Below are positions 38,001 to 53,000 of a stretch of DNA of 64,000 nt, in pieces. The notes below the pieces were generated by a model. That model had not been told where the DNA came from, searched no databases, and worked only from the letters and a program-made list of their open reading frames with translations. The stretch spans positions 47,991,466 to 48,055,465 of the forward strand of contig CM047431.1 in assembly GCA_026168455.1 (NCBI GenBank), in the 5' to 3' direction. Within the stretch, counting starts at the first letter, position 1. Each line of letters begins with the position of its first letter. Position numbers and translations under genes: made by a program. This DNA is from Theocolax elegans (Eukaryota; Arthropoda; Insecta; Hymenoptera; Cerocephalidae).

Positions 38001-41000
38001 GTCGGGAGTTCCTCGCTGTCCTTGCATATGCGCCACCGACGTGCATTCAGTTACGCTACGAGTTTCGTTCTATTTTTCTTTTTGTCCGTATATATACTTA
38101 CACGAAATAAAAATAAGGTTAAAACACATTTTCTTTCTTTAAAGAATTGCACACGAAGCGATTGATCGATAACCCTACGTCATGTGCACGTGAAAATATA
38201 CTTTATTCGAGTAAACGAACTACCATTATTTGTTTGATATTAATAACCGAATTTATCGTTTTTTTTAATTTTCTACGGGAACCGTTTGTAATAAAAAAAA
38301 TATGTATCGAAAGTATACCCGAGTTTAATTCAAGTTATTCGACGCGCATCTCATTCCGATAAGACACTGCAATAGTTGCAGTTGTGCTCTCGTGTGTTAA
38401 ATGGTTCATTTTTTCATTTCCAATCAATTGGACTGAATGAGTCAACGTTTCTTTTATAGACGGATAATTATTACTATTATTATTCTGGTTAGAAATGATT
38501 ATTTTTTACAGTACATGCACTATTTTTAAAGAAAATAGGCTATGTTTTATGAGATACATATTTTTTTTAACTTTGCCAGTTAGTCCGATATTAATAAAAT
38601 AAACCTCAAAATGCTCAATTACTTTCTATTATAATAGAATTGTTATACGAATAAACGCGTAAAATTTTCGAGAATAAACTCGTATTGTACACAGAAAAAA
38701 ATTTTAATTTATATCTAATTACAAAATCCAACCGGTTTGAACTCTATGAGAAGAGAAAAAGGATAAAAGTTTCCAAAACCTTCTTGTTTGATTTAAAGAT
38801 CGATAAAACTGAACATTTGATGAAAAAATATTGCATTTGCGTATTAAAAAATATATTTAATTAAAATAAATAAACAGCCGGTATATATTTTATAATAATA
38901 ATATAATAATGATAACTAAAATTAACTTAATGTAAATAATAAATAAATATAATCATCCTTCGAATCTGTAACTAAACATTTTTTTTGTGTCACGCAAATT
39001 ATTTAATAAACAAACTTAAATTTACCTTATAGCCTGATAGCATTTTAACGCTTAATAGCCACGTTTTTTGCGACAACTCATCAAATCCGGCTAATTACAT
39101 ACCAAATGATATAATTAATTCCTGCCAGGTATAATTTTTTAATTGGCTTCTTATATCGCACACATTAATTTTCCTTTTCCTTTGCTCTTTTTCGTTAATT
39201 AATTTGAACTTAATTTGCATTGCTATTCAATTTGTGTAACAAAATAGACAATAATATTTATTTACACGACTTTACGTTTACACGCGAAATAACATTACCT
39301 ATAACAATATATAATTAAATTCATAATAACACACGTAACGTTTAATAAAAGTAAAATTATTTTCCATCTATAGCCTTACCAATGTAAGGCTATCTATTAG
39401 ACACACAACGCGCGCACATCGATTGTAGAATAAATCAGAGCCTGGGAAGTATTCGTACGCAAAAGAATCGGACACTTTTTTAAAAATTAACGTTTATCAC
39501 AAAAAACAATTTTTTTTTACCCATATACGTTTAACACCGTTTGTAAGTTGATATCACATTTATAAAAATATATTTTGTTCGGATAAAAGTAGTATTCGAA
39601 GAAAATATCCGTCGAATACTTTTATCCGACACTCTTAATAAATGTATTATTTTCAACTTACGAACATTGTTAAACTTATATATGTGAAAAAAATTGTTTT
39701 CTAAGAAAACTATATTTATTAAAAAAGTATCCGATTCTTTTCGTGCGTCAGGATACTATCCAAGCTCTGGGAAATATTATTTTTTGCGAAAATTGACAAT
39801 TGCCCGTACATAGTTATTAAAGACCGTAAAGTGACAATTTAAATTTGATCACGGAAAACTTATAACCATGTACCGACATATTATCGTTTCTTCGTATCAT
39901 CCAGTCAGTTTTTGTTTAATCGCAATTTTCAAACGTACCTTATACATTCTGTGGATAATACATAGATTGTTGGTATATTTGTAAAAATTTGAGAAATAGT
40001 CATTGGCTTGTGGAGATCAATAAATAAATTCATTTTTCATATATAACAAAAAATAGCATTGTCGGTAATATGTGACTTCCCCGTAAGTATATACATTCGT
40101 CGCATAAAAACGTGCGCGCTCGTATATTACATATGGGCTATTTCACGTCAAGTGGTACGATGAAAATTTTAAATCGCTCCAAAATTTGAAAACAGGCTGG
40201 AAATATCTTTCAGAAGATAGAAAAAAATTTTTAGGTGTTAAAAATAATTTGCCTAAGAGTTATTCCACCATGAAAAATGGAAATTTTTCAATTTTTTAGA
40301 AAAATTTCTATTTTCAAAGCCATTTATCTCAAAATCTATTGATTTTTTTGAAAAAACATTAAAAACAACTTTTGTTCAAAATAATCTTTAGAACTTATCT
40401 ACCCTAGTTACAATTCTTAATTTTAAAATCTCGAAGAGATAGGGCACTTGGAAATATTGAATATCAAAAAAAGGCGACCACGCCACAATCGATTTTGATC
40501 TAACACCGCTCAAAAGATCACATTTTTTGAGAGCTTTCGAATGGCGTTGGTTAGATTATTGGCCAAGGCCGCTGGTGTAAGTTATGCCCTAAAATACATG
40601 AAAATGAGTGATTTTATGAGGTTTATGGGGTATAACTTACACCAAAGGTCTTGGCCAATAATCTAACCACCGCCATTCGAAAGCTCGCGAAAAATGAGAT
40701 CTTTTGAGCGGTGTTAGATCAAAATCGATTGTGGCGTGGTCGCCTTTTTTTGATATTCAATATTTCCGGGTGTCCTATCTCTTCGAGAGTTTAAAATTAA
40801 GAATTGTAACCCAGGTAGATAAGTTCTAAAGATTATTTTGAACAAAAGATGTTTTTAATGTTTTTTCAAAAAAATCAATAGATTTTGAGATAAATGGCTT
40901 TGAAATTAGAAATTTTTCTAAAAAATTGAAAAATTTCCATTTTTCATGGTGGAATAACTCTTAGGCAAATTATTTTTAACACCTAAAAATTTTTTTCTAT

Positions 41001-44000
41001 CTTCTGAAAGATATTTCCAGCCTGTTTTCAAATTTTGGAGCGATTTAAAATTTTCATCGTACCACTTGACGTGAAATAGCCCATATATACTGATATTTAC
41101 CAGGCAATGATCGTCGTGTAGTATAAGAGACAATCACTGATTTCCCGAGTTACAAGCTGTACACATCACGCTACACGTAGTGTTCTATTATTTCGTTACA
41201 GTAAATATTTAAATATGTCGCTACACTTTATACCAACAATTATCAAGGGACGCGCTCCAGACGCAAGTATGGGATGCGCGACTAGCCTTATATTCAGCTA
41301 ACTCGCTATGCGTATATTTTAATGTATTCGTCGATTGTCCATCTCGCGAGTGTGTAAATAAATTAATATCATATACGTAATACACACATTTACACCTTCA
41401 ATACTTTGACAATGTCACTTTTAATTTATTCAGGTAATTAAATTAAAAAAATACAAATACGTAACAAAGTGGTAAGGCTTTAATGAATTATATAAAAAAA
41501 AAGAAGCAGGGAAGCCTTTTTTCGTATTTTTTTTCGTATTATATGTATATATAACAAAGTTTGACGACACCAATGATAATACGAAAAAAAGGCTTCTGTG
41601 TTTTTCTTTTTTTATATAACTCATTGAAGCCTGACCTCTTTGTTGTGTATTTTTATTTTTTAATATATGTATATATTACTCTATTTAAATAGACATTAAC
41701 ATCAATAATTTACGTAATACTCACATTGATTCTTTTTTTTTTATTTTTGAGGATGACAAAAATAGAAAATATTTATTTACGAGGAATATTCGAATGATAA
41801 CATAAACCTAACAATTTCTAATTGCCGTTAAAATTAAATTTTTATACTATAACATAGTTTGAACAAAAGCAATTTCATTATGAGGGCAAATTTGTAGATT
41901 AAAGTTGAAAAATGATAATACTGTTTGTTCGTTATATTCGCCCCGAAATAAAACTATTCTTTTTTGGGTAAGTGTGAAGGGGGAAGATAGTGAATGTGAT
42001 TATAGTCATTTTATAGGGATCTGCGAATACCCAAAAATCTCTATAATTTAAGGGGAAAATGGTTTTAAATATTTGTAGATGATCTTCAGACCCAATAAAA
42101 GAGCGAATAAAAAAACGTATTATTAAAAAATTAACAGAGGTACTAATTTTTATGTATATCCATTCCCTCAAGGAGATGGCATTCCCGGTGGGTTACCGAC
42201 CGAGCCAAAAAGATAATTATTAGATATATTTAATAATATATGCAATTTTATACAAAACCCTAACACAGAAATACAATATAATTACAAATAAAATAAAAAA
42301 AATAAATAAATAAAATAAATAAAATTTTTTAACTGAAAGTGAACGATTTTCCGTAATTTTTCGGTGCAGGAATTTTTTAGCGTGTACTTGTTGTATTAAA
42401 ACTTTGTTAAATAACTTATTATTTAATTATCTAGTGCTTCTGTATTTGGCTTTTACATAAAATTGCGTATTTTTCAAAATAAATCTAATATAATTATCTT
42501 TTTTTGCTCGATCGGTAACCCACCGAGTATGCCACCCCCTAGTAATATAGTTTATTTATAAAAAATAAAAAGATACAATTATATCACTGCATAATAAATT
42601 AATAATTATATTTATAATAAAATATTTTAACTATATATTAAAACCCGAGAGGCTAAAATATTCCCGTTGTACTTCCAAGCTTTTTCTGTACTCTCTCTGT
42701 AACTCCATGCTACTCCATGCTAGAACAATTCTTCTAAAAAGGCAGGAAATTCGATCGAGTATGCGGGAGTACGGGAATATACGATAGGAAGTTCGTGGGA
42801 GTATATGCGGAAATATATAGGAGTATAAGAGACTCGACGGAGTAATCAGAATTTGGAAGGAGTAGAAAAAAATAACAAAATGTAACACGGAGTAAACTTG
42901 CAAATTTGAGAGAGCAAACGTATTTTTGCGTTTATTTGCAAGGATTTAGTGTTATAATGGATTTTTTGGATGCAATAGAAAACGAATTAACTTTAACCAA
43001 TTCCTCAACATATATTAAAAATATCTTCTAAAAGCTCAAGATTGAGTAATCATATAACTCAAGAATACTGAAGAAATAGAAACCCTTGACCTTGAGACAT
43101 TTCTTAGAGGTGACATCTGTAAAACTTGCGTATTTTTCAATTCAGACATCAGCTGTTATTATGATAAATATTATAATTGTTCAGAAAAGTTTAAGTTTAG
43201 CTTGGGAGAAAAATCTTTTTTAAGACCCTAGTAAAAATTTACCATTTGAAAGTTGAATAAAACCCTAATTTTTCCATTAATTAGGCACTTATTGGGTGTT
43301 TTATGACACTTGGCCATCTTTTGGTTTCAAAAACATTACATTTATGGTAAGATTTCTACTAGAGGAAGTATAATTAAAATAGTAAAAGAAAAATCTGCAA
43401 ATATCTTTTTCAAAAATATTGACAGAGATTTAAAGATAACTTTTAAAAATATTACTTCCATGTACTTCTCCCGTACTTCAGAGCGCATTCTCCCGTATCT
43501 CCGCGGACTCCCGCGTACTCTTACACCACAGCGCAACCGTACTCCACACATTCCGTCGAACATTCATGTGTTCGTTTGTACTTTTTGATTAGTTATTTTT
43601 TTGTGAGAAACCCCTCGTATTGACCTATAGGCTTATCCCCTTAGATCACTGTATATTTATTTATTATAGGGTATAGAGACAAGTCAACGCTGAATGATCT
43701 TGTTAACGATGGGCCTTAACGACCGACGGTTCGATTAAACGGTCTATTTATAAAGATACCGCATGTACCGAGCGACATTCCATTCCTATTACTATTAATA
43801 CATACATGTATTATATAGTAAAGTAACTTGAGTCTTGAAAAATATATTATTTTTTCACTATGTAAACAATCGGATATCTCATTGAATCAGTTCACACAAT
43901 TTTACGATAAAATATTTATTTAAAAAAATTATCACGTAACAAATAGAAAAAAATGTGTGCTGTTATTCCTGAACAAATTCGATGTATCAAATTATCGCTC

Positions 44001-47000
44001 TAAATATATATACGATTACATGGACGAAAAAAAATTAATAAGAACCTACACGAGTATTTGGAATTGACGATACAAAATGTTATTTAATAACACTCGCGGA
44101 AGCACTGATACGTCACGTTTGTATGTACATGTATTATATAGGTATGTGAGTATGTGTATACACACACACACACATATTAATTAACGCATGTGTGCACAGA
44201 CAGGAAGGACGGAATGCAAGGCGAGCCTCTGGGCTGGGCGCGTTTCTGTTCCGACATCAATTGTATTTTAAACATCACTCACATCCGTACCTAGTTTTCA
44301 CTGTGAAATTTATATCAAACGTCTTTTTATTTTTTTAATTTGTGTAATGACACTATAAAACTCAGTGATAGACGTGATAAATTGCATTTCTTACATGCTT
44401 TACACAGCCCATAGTCATTGTTTATATTTTTTTATAAACTAAAGAATGAATTTTTAAAAAGTCTTGAACGTCAGGTCCAAATTTTTCTACATTTTTACAT
44501 TAATAGTTTAATTAGTATGTTGAGGTCGAAAGTTTATGTATTTTCTTATTAATTAAATCCTAGTAGAAATTTACTATTTGAAGGTTAAATAAAACTCTAA
44601 TTTTGCCTTGTAATTAGGCACTTCTGCGGTATTTAATGACACTTAGCTTTCGGCGTAAAAAAACATAACATATTTGGTTAGATTTCTATTAGGGAAATGC
44701 CAACCAAAAATTGGTTATTCAAATATTGTTAAAAAAATTTTTTTCAATATTTCAATATTTAATATAATAACTCAATAATAATTCAATATTTTCGATAGAA
44801 TTTTTTAATTGAAAGGTGTCGATATCTTTTTTGAGTCCGACATCCCCTTTTAACGTGATGTAAACTAAAAAAACAAAAATTTATTGAAAAGAAAGACGTT
44901 CTGTAAAAATGTTGAGTTTTCTTTGAAGATATTCTGAGAATTTTTTTAAAATGTTTTATTGCCAAATCAGTGAGATTTTTTCGTGCAGCCGTGAATCCTT
45001 GTTTATAACTATATATATTACAGACGAAAAATGGTTGTATTACATACAATTATTTTAATAATTAATTATTTCGTAAAAATCTCTCTGTCCGTTATTCTAC
45101 TTGTTTTGAACAAAATCTGTGATATTTCCAGATTTTTCTTATAATTAGGTTTCAGAATTTTTGGGATTTTCTAGGCAGATCTCTGCATTTTGGGTGTTAC
45201 ATCCCCTGTCGGACTCAGAAAATAATCATTTCTAATATTTTTTTATAAACAAAAGAATACATTTTTGAAAAAATCCTGAACGCCATGCCCTTAGGCATGT
45301 TTTGAACAGTATATACAAATTTTTTCAGTTTTAGATACGTAATTTAATTCTGATTTTTGCGTTGAAAATTCATGCCATTAGACCAATAATTACCGACCGA
45401 AAATTGTTTATTCAATTATTATTAACAAATTTATTTTTTCTGAAAAAATGAAAACGTCATGCCCTCAATTTCATTTTAAACTACCCATATGAATTTTTTC
45501 AGATTTTTAAATCAATATTTCCAAGATAATTCTTATGTTGAAAGGTGTAGATCCCTATAACTTGAGTCCGACATCCTGTTAAGGCATTTCTCTAACATCT
45601 GCTAGTAAGTGGATGTAATGATTATGAAACTAAAATATTATTGGATTTATTTAGTACGTTAAATAAGCTAGTTAAATTGTTTATTTACTTAAATAATATT
45701 TAAATCAATATACTTTTGCGACCAAACGGTACATGCGACGATGTCACGTTTTCAACGTGTGCACGAAGAGACTAGAAATCAATAAAATTTCTTATTTATG
45801 ATAAATAATTTTTCGGCATGTTAGGTTAATATGTTTTTACATTGCTTCCTTGAAATTTAATCACCCATGTTTAAAACAATTTAATAATTATGATCGTCTC
45901 TTCATCAATAGGACTTCCATTGACTACTAACATATACAAACCATCACTTTTGCCAAATTTTTTTTTGAAAAGATTTTTATTTTAATTTACATTTTTTATA
46001 ATGTCTCTCTCTCTCTCTCATTTCTGAAAAAAAGTACTTTATGTATTTATGGAAAGCGCGTATTCCCACAGCAAATTAAATTGGATTAAAAATCTTCTTT
46101 TATCACATAAAAATAAAGTGAGCAAACTAAAAAAAAAGAAACACATTCATATCTCCGTTTCTAGTTTCACCGCGTTTCTCTCGACCGCGAAATTCTTCGG
46201 CAAGTGTAATTGTACCCGATCTCTCACGAAAGACTCGCATTCTCAAGATAATTGTCGCGAGAAAGCGTCACTGCATTTTCCTTAGATCCATAGATATATA
46301 TACATATATAGGTAGACTGTGTAGATTAAAAAGAAAAAATTGCGCGTTACGTAATGAGCTTCTCCTTCGATATAATGTATTAGATAATTGTGATGGAGAC
46401 AACGCACAACCACCTGAACGCAACGAAAGGCGATTGAATGATTATCGTAAGATATCTTTATTATTAAATTCTTGTAATTTTAAGAAAATGTATATGTATT
46501 ATAGATAAAGAGAGAGCACATGCGTCTCTTCGGGTGCGTATTTATTCTGCATCAAAAAACTATTCACGTATAATATGCAAACGAAAGTTGTTCTACGCGT
46601 GTATATTTCTCTCATATGCAATTAAAAAAAAAGAAATTTTTTAAATTCTAAGCGCTATTTACTTTTCTCGCGTGGAGATTTCACAATTTATTTTAAAGAT
46701 TGTAAGTAAAAAATTGTTTTATACTAGAAAAATCGTGATGGATTTTTCAGGATATTAATTTGCTAATTTTTACCTGACGAATTTATATTAAATTTTGGCT
46801 ACGATTGTGGTTGCTTTTTAGTTTTTTCTTTTGACTGATCATAATTTAGTTACTCCGACGAAAAAGGATAGTTTCATTTATTTAAATATGACAAATAAAT
46901 AATAATTATTATTAACATTACTGACTATAGGCTGGTTTTTTATTTCATCGACATTACAAATTGTGTTAATGTTGAACATTTCAAATTATTCTGGAATTGG

Positions 47001-50000
47001 CATGCCAAGAAGTGTGGATAATATCGACTAAAAGCTTATATATACTTTATTTTATTGATTTGTATGATACCAAAATTTTATACAAGAACAATTTACTTTT
47101 AGTATAAGACGTTTAATCGATTTACGTAAATTAATCAAGATATCATTTTGTTGACGACGTTTCGTTGGCTCTGCTATTTTTATCAGGCCTACATCTTTTT
47201 TAAACAAATACATTTTGCTTAAGAATAAATTCATAGTAGCTTACGTACAAATGCATAATTATATCTCACCTTGTTAATTTTGATGTATTTTTAAGTTATA
47301 CTCGTATATGCTGGAAAGAAGTAATTTGGAAACTCGTTTTCTAATAATCACCATTTTTAATTAATAACGAGCATATTATTTTTTAAAATATGTTTCAACA
47401 CTTTGCGTTGTGATCTCTTTGAGCAATTTTGTAAATCTATTTTTTAAAACCATAGTTTAACAAATTTTCGATAAAACTTAAATAATAATTATTGTTTACA
47501 GGATGTCGGACTCAAGTTACAGGTATCTGCACCTTCCAACTTAAGAATTATATTGAAAATATTGAATAAAAAATCTGAAAAAATTCATACGGGTAGTTTA
47601 AAACAAAAGCAAGGACATGACGTTTTGATTTTTTAAGAAAAAACAAATTTGTTAATAATTATTAAATAAACAATTTTCGGTCGGTAATTATTGATCTAAA
47701 AAGGCATTAATTTTCAACGCATAAAATTATATTACAAATGAAAAAAAAATCTGAAAAAATTTGCGTAAACTGTTTCAAAGATGCCTAAGGGTAGAGGGTT
47801 CGGGATTTTTTTAAAAATTTATTCTTTTGTTTATAAAAAAATATTACAAATGATAATTTTCTGATTCCGACATCCGCTTAATTATTAGTTACAAAAATTA
47901 CTTAATTTTTAGCGTTTTCAGTAAAAAGATAAGATTTTGTATGCTCAGAAAATATTAAGGCATATATTACTATTACTTATAGTTACAATAAATAATAGTA
48001 AATATTAGTATATATTAACAAAGGGCGACAGGCTTGCATATTTAAAAGTACGTTTAACAATAACAGAAAATTTTTTTTGACAAAACCCTTTACATTATCT
48101 TGCTTTTATGCATGGTTTCAACAATTTACCCAAAAGTTTTCAAAATATTAAATTGGCACATTAAATAATTTTTAAATAATCCGTATAAATTTTGTTCAGA
48201 TTTTTTTTAATAATTTTTGGGTTGAGGTGTAGGTATAGATATACTTTGGGTTCAACATCCCGTTAAATATATACGTAATATTTACTACCATATTTATTAT
48301 CTCAACACAAAACGCATGCTTACACACAGACGATCGAAATGTAGAACTAGTGCAAAAGAAGCAGGAGATGGTGAAGGAAAGGAATGCGATGTAGAGAGAA
48401 AATTTTACAAAGCAAATCGATTTCCGGGAGAAGGAAATAAAAAAAAACTAAAATTGTTGGAAACAAAACTGGGAATATATATATGTATATAAGCGATTTC
48501 TCAATGCGAATTCCACGAGTGACGGTCGGTCAGACACACGCTGCTGAACCGGTCGTCGTTCTCCGCCGACGTCTTCTGCTTCTTCTTCTTCTATGTTATT
48601 TTATATTTAACACTTTGCACGCTCGCAGCCCTGAGACTTTGACGATAAAAAATTTTCTTTCGAAGCGAAATTATCAAAATTATATTGCACCTTATATAAC
48701 GAGCCCTTGTCTCTCTCTAACATTTTAATCTATCATAGTGCCCTCACAAATCGAAAATCAATACAATACATCGTATTTATTTATCTTGCATATTGGATAA
48801 TAAGTTTAAGTGACGTAATTAAGTAATCGTACCTAAGTAAAAATTATTATTTAATATTTAATACGATGGGAATTTAAAAATAAATATACACTCATCAAAT
48901 CAGAATTCGATTATCAAATGAAATAACGATAAGTATATACAATCTAAAAAATTTAAAAAGAACAAATGCTACGAGTAACTTGATTTTAATAATTTATTAT
49001 TTATTGGTAATTCGTGCGATTCTTCTTTAAAAGACGTAAGTTACAATATTTTACGTAAACTGATAATGAAAATAATCAAGTTCAATAACGTGGTGCGCAA
49101 AAAAAAAATTAATTGATTATTTTGTAACGAGTGTCGTTAATCACCGTAAAGGTATAACCGCGTTAAGCTTAGACTTTTAAAAAATATTCTTTTTCTCGAG
49201 TATCTCTCGTGACAATGAGTAATATGAATCTTTGTTACCGTTTTTTTTTGCTTTTTGTTCTTGCAGGTATAACGACGCATAAAATCGTATTAATAGTTGC
49301 GCGGTAATAAAAGAAAATTCACATACATCGAAAGCGCAGTTAACGTTGACCTTGAATATTAATCGACCGATAGATAACATCCCAGGCATAAATTACGAGA
49401 GGGGATATATACCCTTTTTTAAATTTTATTCTCTTTTTTTCCGAGAAGATGCACGCCGCAACAACTATAATAAACAACAAATATTAAACAAAAATTTGCG
49501 CGAAAAGACGAGAACGTGAGTAAACGTCGAACGACGGTATAATACGTATAATAAATTATATACATGTTAAAAGGCACGTATAGGTAGAATAAACAAAAAT
49601 ATTTTTAATTAACAAACAAAAACAAATAATTATTTTTGCAGTTTACAAAAGTCCAACCTAAAAGTTTCTAGAACGAAATTGTTAAAATTGTCTTGAGGAA
49701 CACCTATACGACCTGGATTTGTGGAATTAGAGTGGCACAAAGAGAATATATGTATATCCATCGTTCGACCTGGCAAACAATATCTGCACACACACACACA
49801 CATATATATACACACACACACACACGTGTAAAACGATAATTTCGTTACCACCCGTAAATTCTAACCTGGCAATCGTTTAAAAAAACTTCCACGCGCCTTT
49901 TTTTTATAACCGTCAGCCAAAGATTATGTAGATGGTGTCATTGACCCTAACCTATAGTAGAGTTGCGTTAAACCTGAACGACTTTACGGCAAATTGACTG

Positions 50001-53000
50001 GGCTTTCGTAGAAACATCGTCCATTATATAAATCGACTTTTGCATAGACGTAACCTTTATTGTTCTTTATTTTACCGAACAGTTTTTTCGCGACTTCTTT
50101 TTGCGCGGTGAAATACGAAAAAACGCGAAAGAATGTAAAATTTGAAAGTTGAAAACGTTTATTTTTAACTTTATAAAGAATAGTAGCAAATATCCGTATT
50201 AATCAATTAATTTACATCATTATATCGAGATTCATTTGAACGATTTATACTTATGATATATATAGATGATTAAATTTCAAGTTTTCAAGTGTTGAAAATC
50301 TTAAAAATTTTCTTGATAAATTAATTTTTTAATTTTATTTTTTTGGCAAAAAATTTAAAATGACGGTTTTTAATTTTCTAAAAAGAATGCGCGATAAATT
50401 AAATTTTAAATGTTTAATTTATCAAATGCACACACTTATGATAAATATTGAAATAACGTTTTCAACTTTAAAAAGTGCAATATTTTAATAATTTATTTAT
50501 ACTTTCATTAAACATTAATTATATTTAAAATAAAAAATTGTTAATATACCTGCACTTTTTTTTAAAGTAAAAAAATGGAAATTTTAAGTTTCACAAAAAG
50601 ATTTGATGAATTAAACATTTTAAAGATGAACTTTTCAAATTTACACTTTTAAATATTAATACGTAATAGAATATTAATTTTTAAAAAGTGATTTGTATGG
50701 ATTATCATGTGAACGATAAGACGCCTAGGGTCAAAAAGAAAATTAGAAATATTTTTATCGATGCAACTGGCGTTTCATCTGTATACATATAAGCTATATG
50801 CAGTTTTTCATTAAGAAATCGCGTCTTAATACTTATGTGAGAAGAAAAAAAAGATAAACACACGTCTATTTTTATAAGGATCATATATATATATATATAT
50901 TCCGTACTAAAAATAATCGGCGTTGTTTGGAATACAAACAAGCGTCAGAATAATATAAAAATAAAATAAAATAGTTATTTTTATTACTCCTACGCGTGTC
51001 ATTGTACGCTACGCGCGTGTATTGTTTTCTTTTTGTTGCATCCTCGGAAATGGGTACATTAACAGCAACACGAGTAAAATATTAAGATATGGTTTTAATA
51101 TTATTTAGCATTAAATGATATGTGTCCGAGATGATAATAGCGTTAAAAATGTAACGATATCGAAAATTAATAAATTTTAAAAGAGAGATTAATATTCCAT
51201 TGAAGGCAAAAAAATAAATCAATGTTTGTATAGAATAATAAAATTGAAGGCTTTCACATTCTTATAACGTAATGTTATCCTAGTGTTGAATTTTATTTTT
51301 TTCAACATAGGAAGTGTGGGCCAATGTGTATAATGCTTTTTCTTTTTGATACATTCAGTTTTAGCAGGTCACTCTCGTACCGATCAGAAGTTTTTCCTCT
51401 CATGTGTGTTATAAAGTATTCAATAAAGGATAATTTATTTTTAAACGCGATTTAAACAGCTGTTCGTAATTTGATTTTACATATAAAACACAACCTTGTT
51501 TTCTTATATATACACTTTAACCGATATATTTGTTCATTTTCCAATTATTTTTCTCTCAATTTCTACATATTTTTTCTGTAATATTCGCAGAAAATTGTGC
51601 GTGTACTTAAATAATATTAATTAAAAAGCAAATTAGAAAAATCAAATTGGGGAATCTGTAACGCCCCTTAAATGTGCTTGTTAAAACGATACATCATTTT
51701 TTTTATTTGCTTCGTGTATCACCTAACTTGTATATTAAAAATGTATATAATGAACAGTCCAAACTTAAAAATGAAGACGTAACAATAGATTTGTCAATAG
51801 TTAATAATGTACTGTAACCGTATCCAATTTCTAAAAAATATGACAAAGTTTCAGACGTCTATAACCGAGACACAAAAATAATGTTGTTGTAATTGCATAG
51901 TTAAAGATCGATTAAACTCGTCTGAAACTTCGTCATCATATTTCTAATAATTCAAGACCAATGTTGCATGCGTAAAAAAGTAAATAATAAATATAATATT
52001 TGGAAATAATATATATTTTAAAAAATGGATTTTTTCCTTGATCTATTACCTTGTAACGATGTCCAAATGGTTTTATACCCTATATTATTTATTTCTTTAC
52101 CTATATATTAACGAAAGGATATTTTCTTTAAGGAAAGGTTTTTTAATCTACCGAGTTTGACGAAGTTATTAAAAAAACGATCGAAAATTAGATAATTATC
52201 AGGAATTAGATACAATAATAGAGACCCATCGAATAACGATGTAAAACGATGAGTTAAGATAAAAATAGAAAATGTAAGTCAATGCGTTAACGACGGGATA
52301 CTCTCGCATCTCCAATGTCACCGGATTCCAAGAGAACACACAAAGAAAAGATGTCATCCACGTACAGCACAGAAGTGTATAGGTATATTTCTCTATCATG
52401 TGCACTTAGATACGCCAGGTTTCAAAAGCACAAAATCCCAGGGAGCAGGAAAGCAGGGCGAACGTATATATATACACACAGAGGGGTGCATAAAGAGCAT
52501 TACAACAGAAGGTACGTATGTCCCGAACATTGGGTTGGGGGGTAAGTAAAAAAAAATCGATAACGCTACGAAACCCGTATATATATACTTACGAGTAAAA
52601 TAACACGTGATATAACCAAGGTGATGTATATAACTAATTAAGAAGTGGTACGAGCGGGCGTTCAACAATCCTTTTTACACGATAAATAACATTTTCTTTT
52701 TTTTTTTTTCATTTTAACTTCGCTCTACTCGTGCAAACATTTATTCATTTCTTAAATTATATAAATATTTCCTTAATTTCACACAAATATGTTTGAGATT
52801 GTATTCGATAAAATATTTTATTTAATCATCCACTTCTTTTTTTTAGTATATTGTTCTACTTAGTTTTTCGATGACGTTTACCGCACGGGGTTTAAAAGAA
52901 TGTTTAGTTATTCTCTCTCGTTGTACTTGTTATAGCATCGGAAAATCATGCTGTATATATATATATTTACGATTGATAGGCTTTTCGACGAATCGTTATT

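Noticed and set aside
46049..46285. 78-codon frame with lysine-rich and cysteine residues
   Set aside because: No homology recognised, no splice or promoter context, ordinary intron sequence.
49630..49851. Cysteine-rich frame ([13 protein letters not shown])
   Set aside because: Translation of (CA)n and (TA)n microsatellites.
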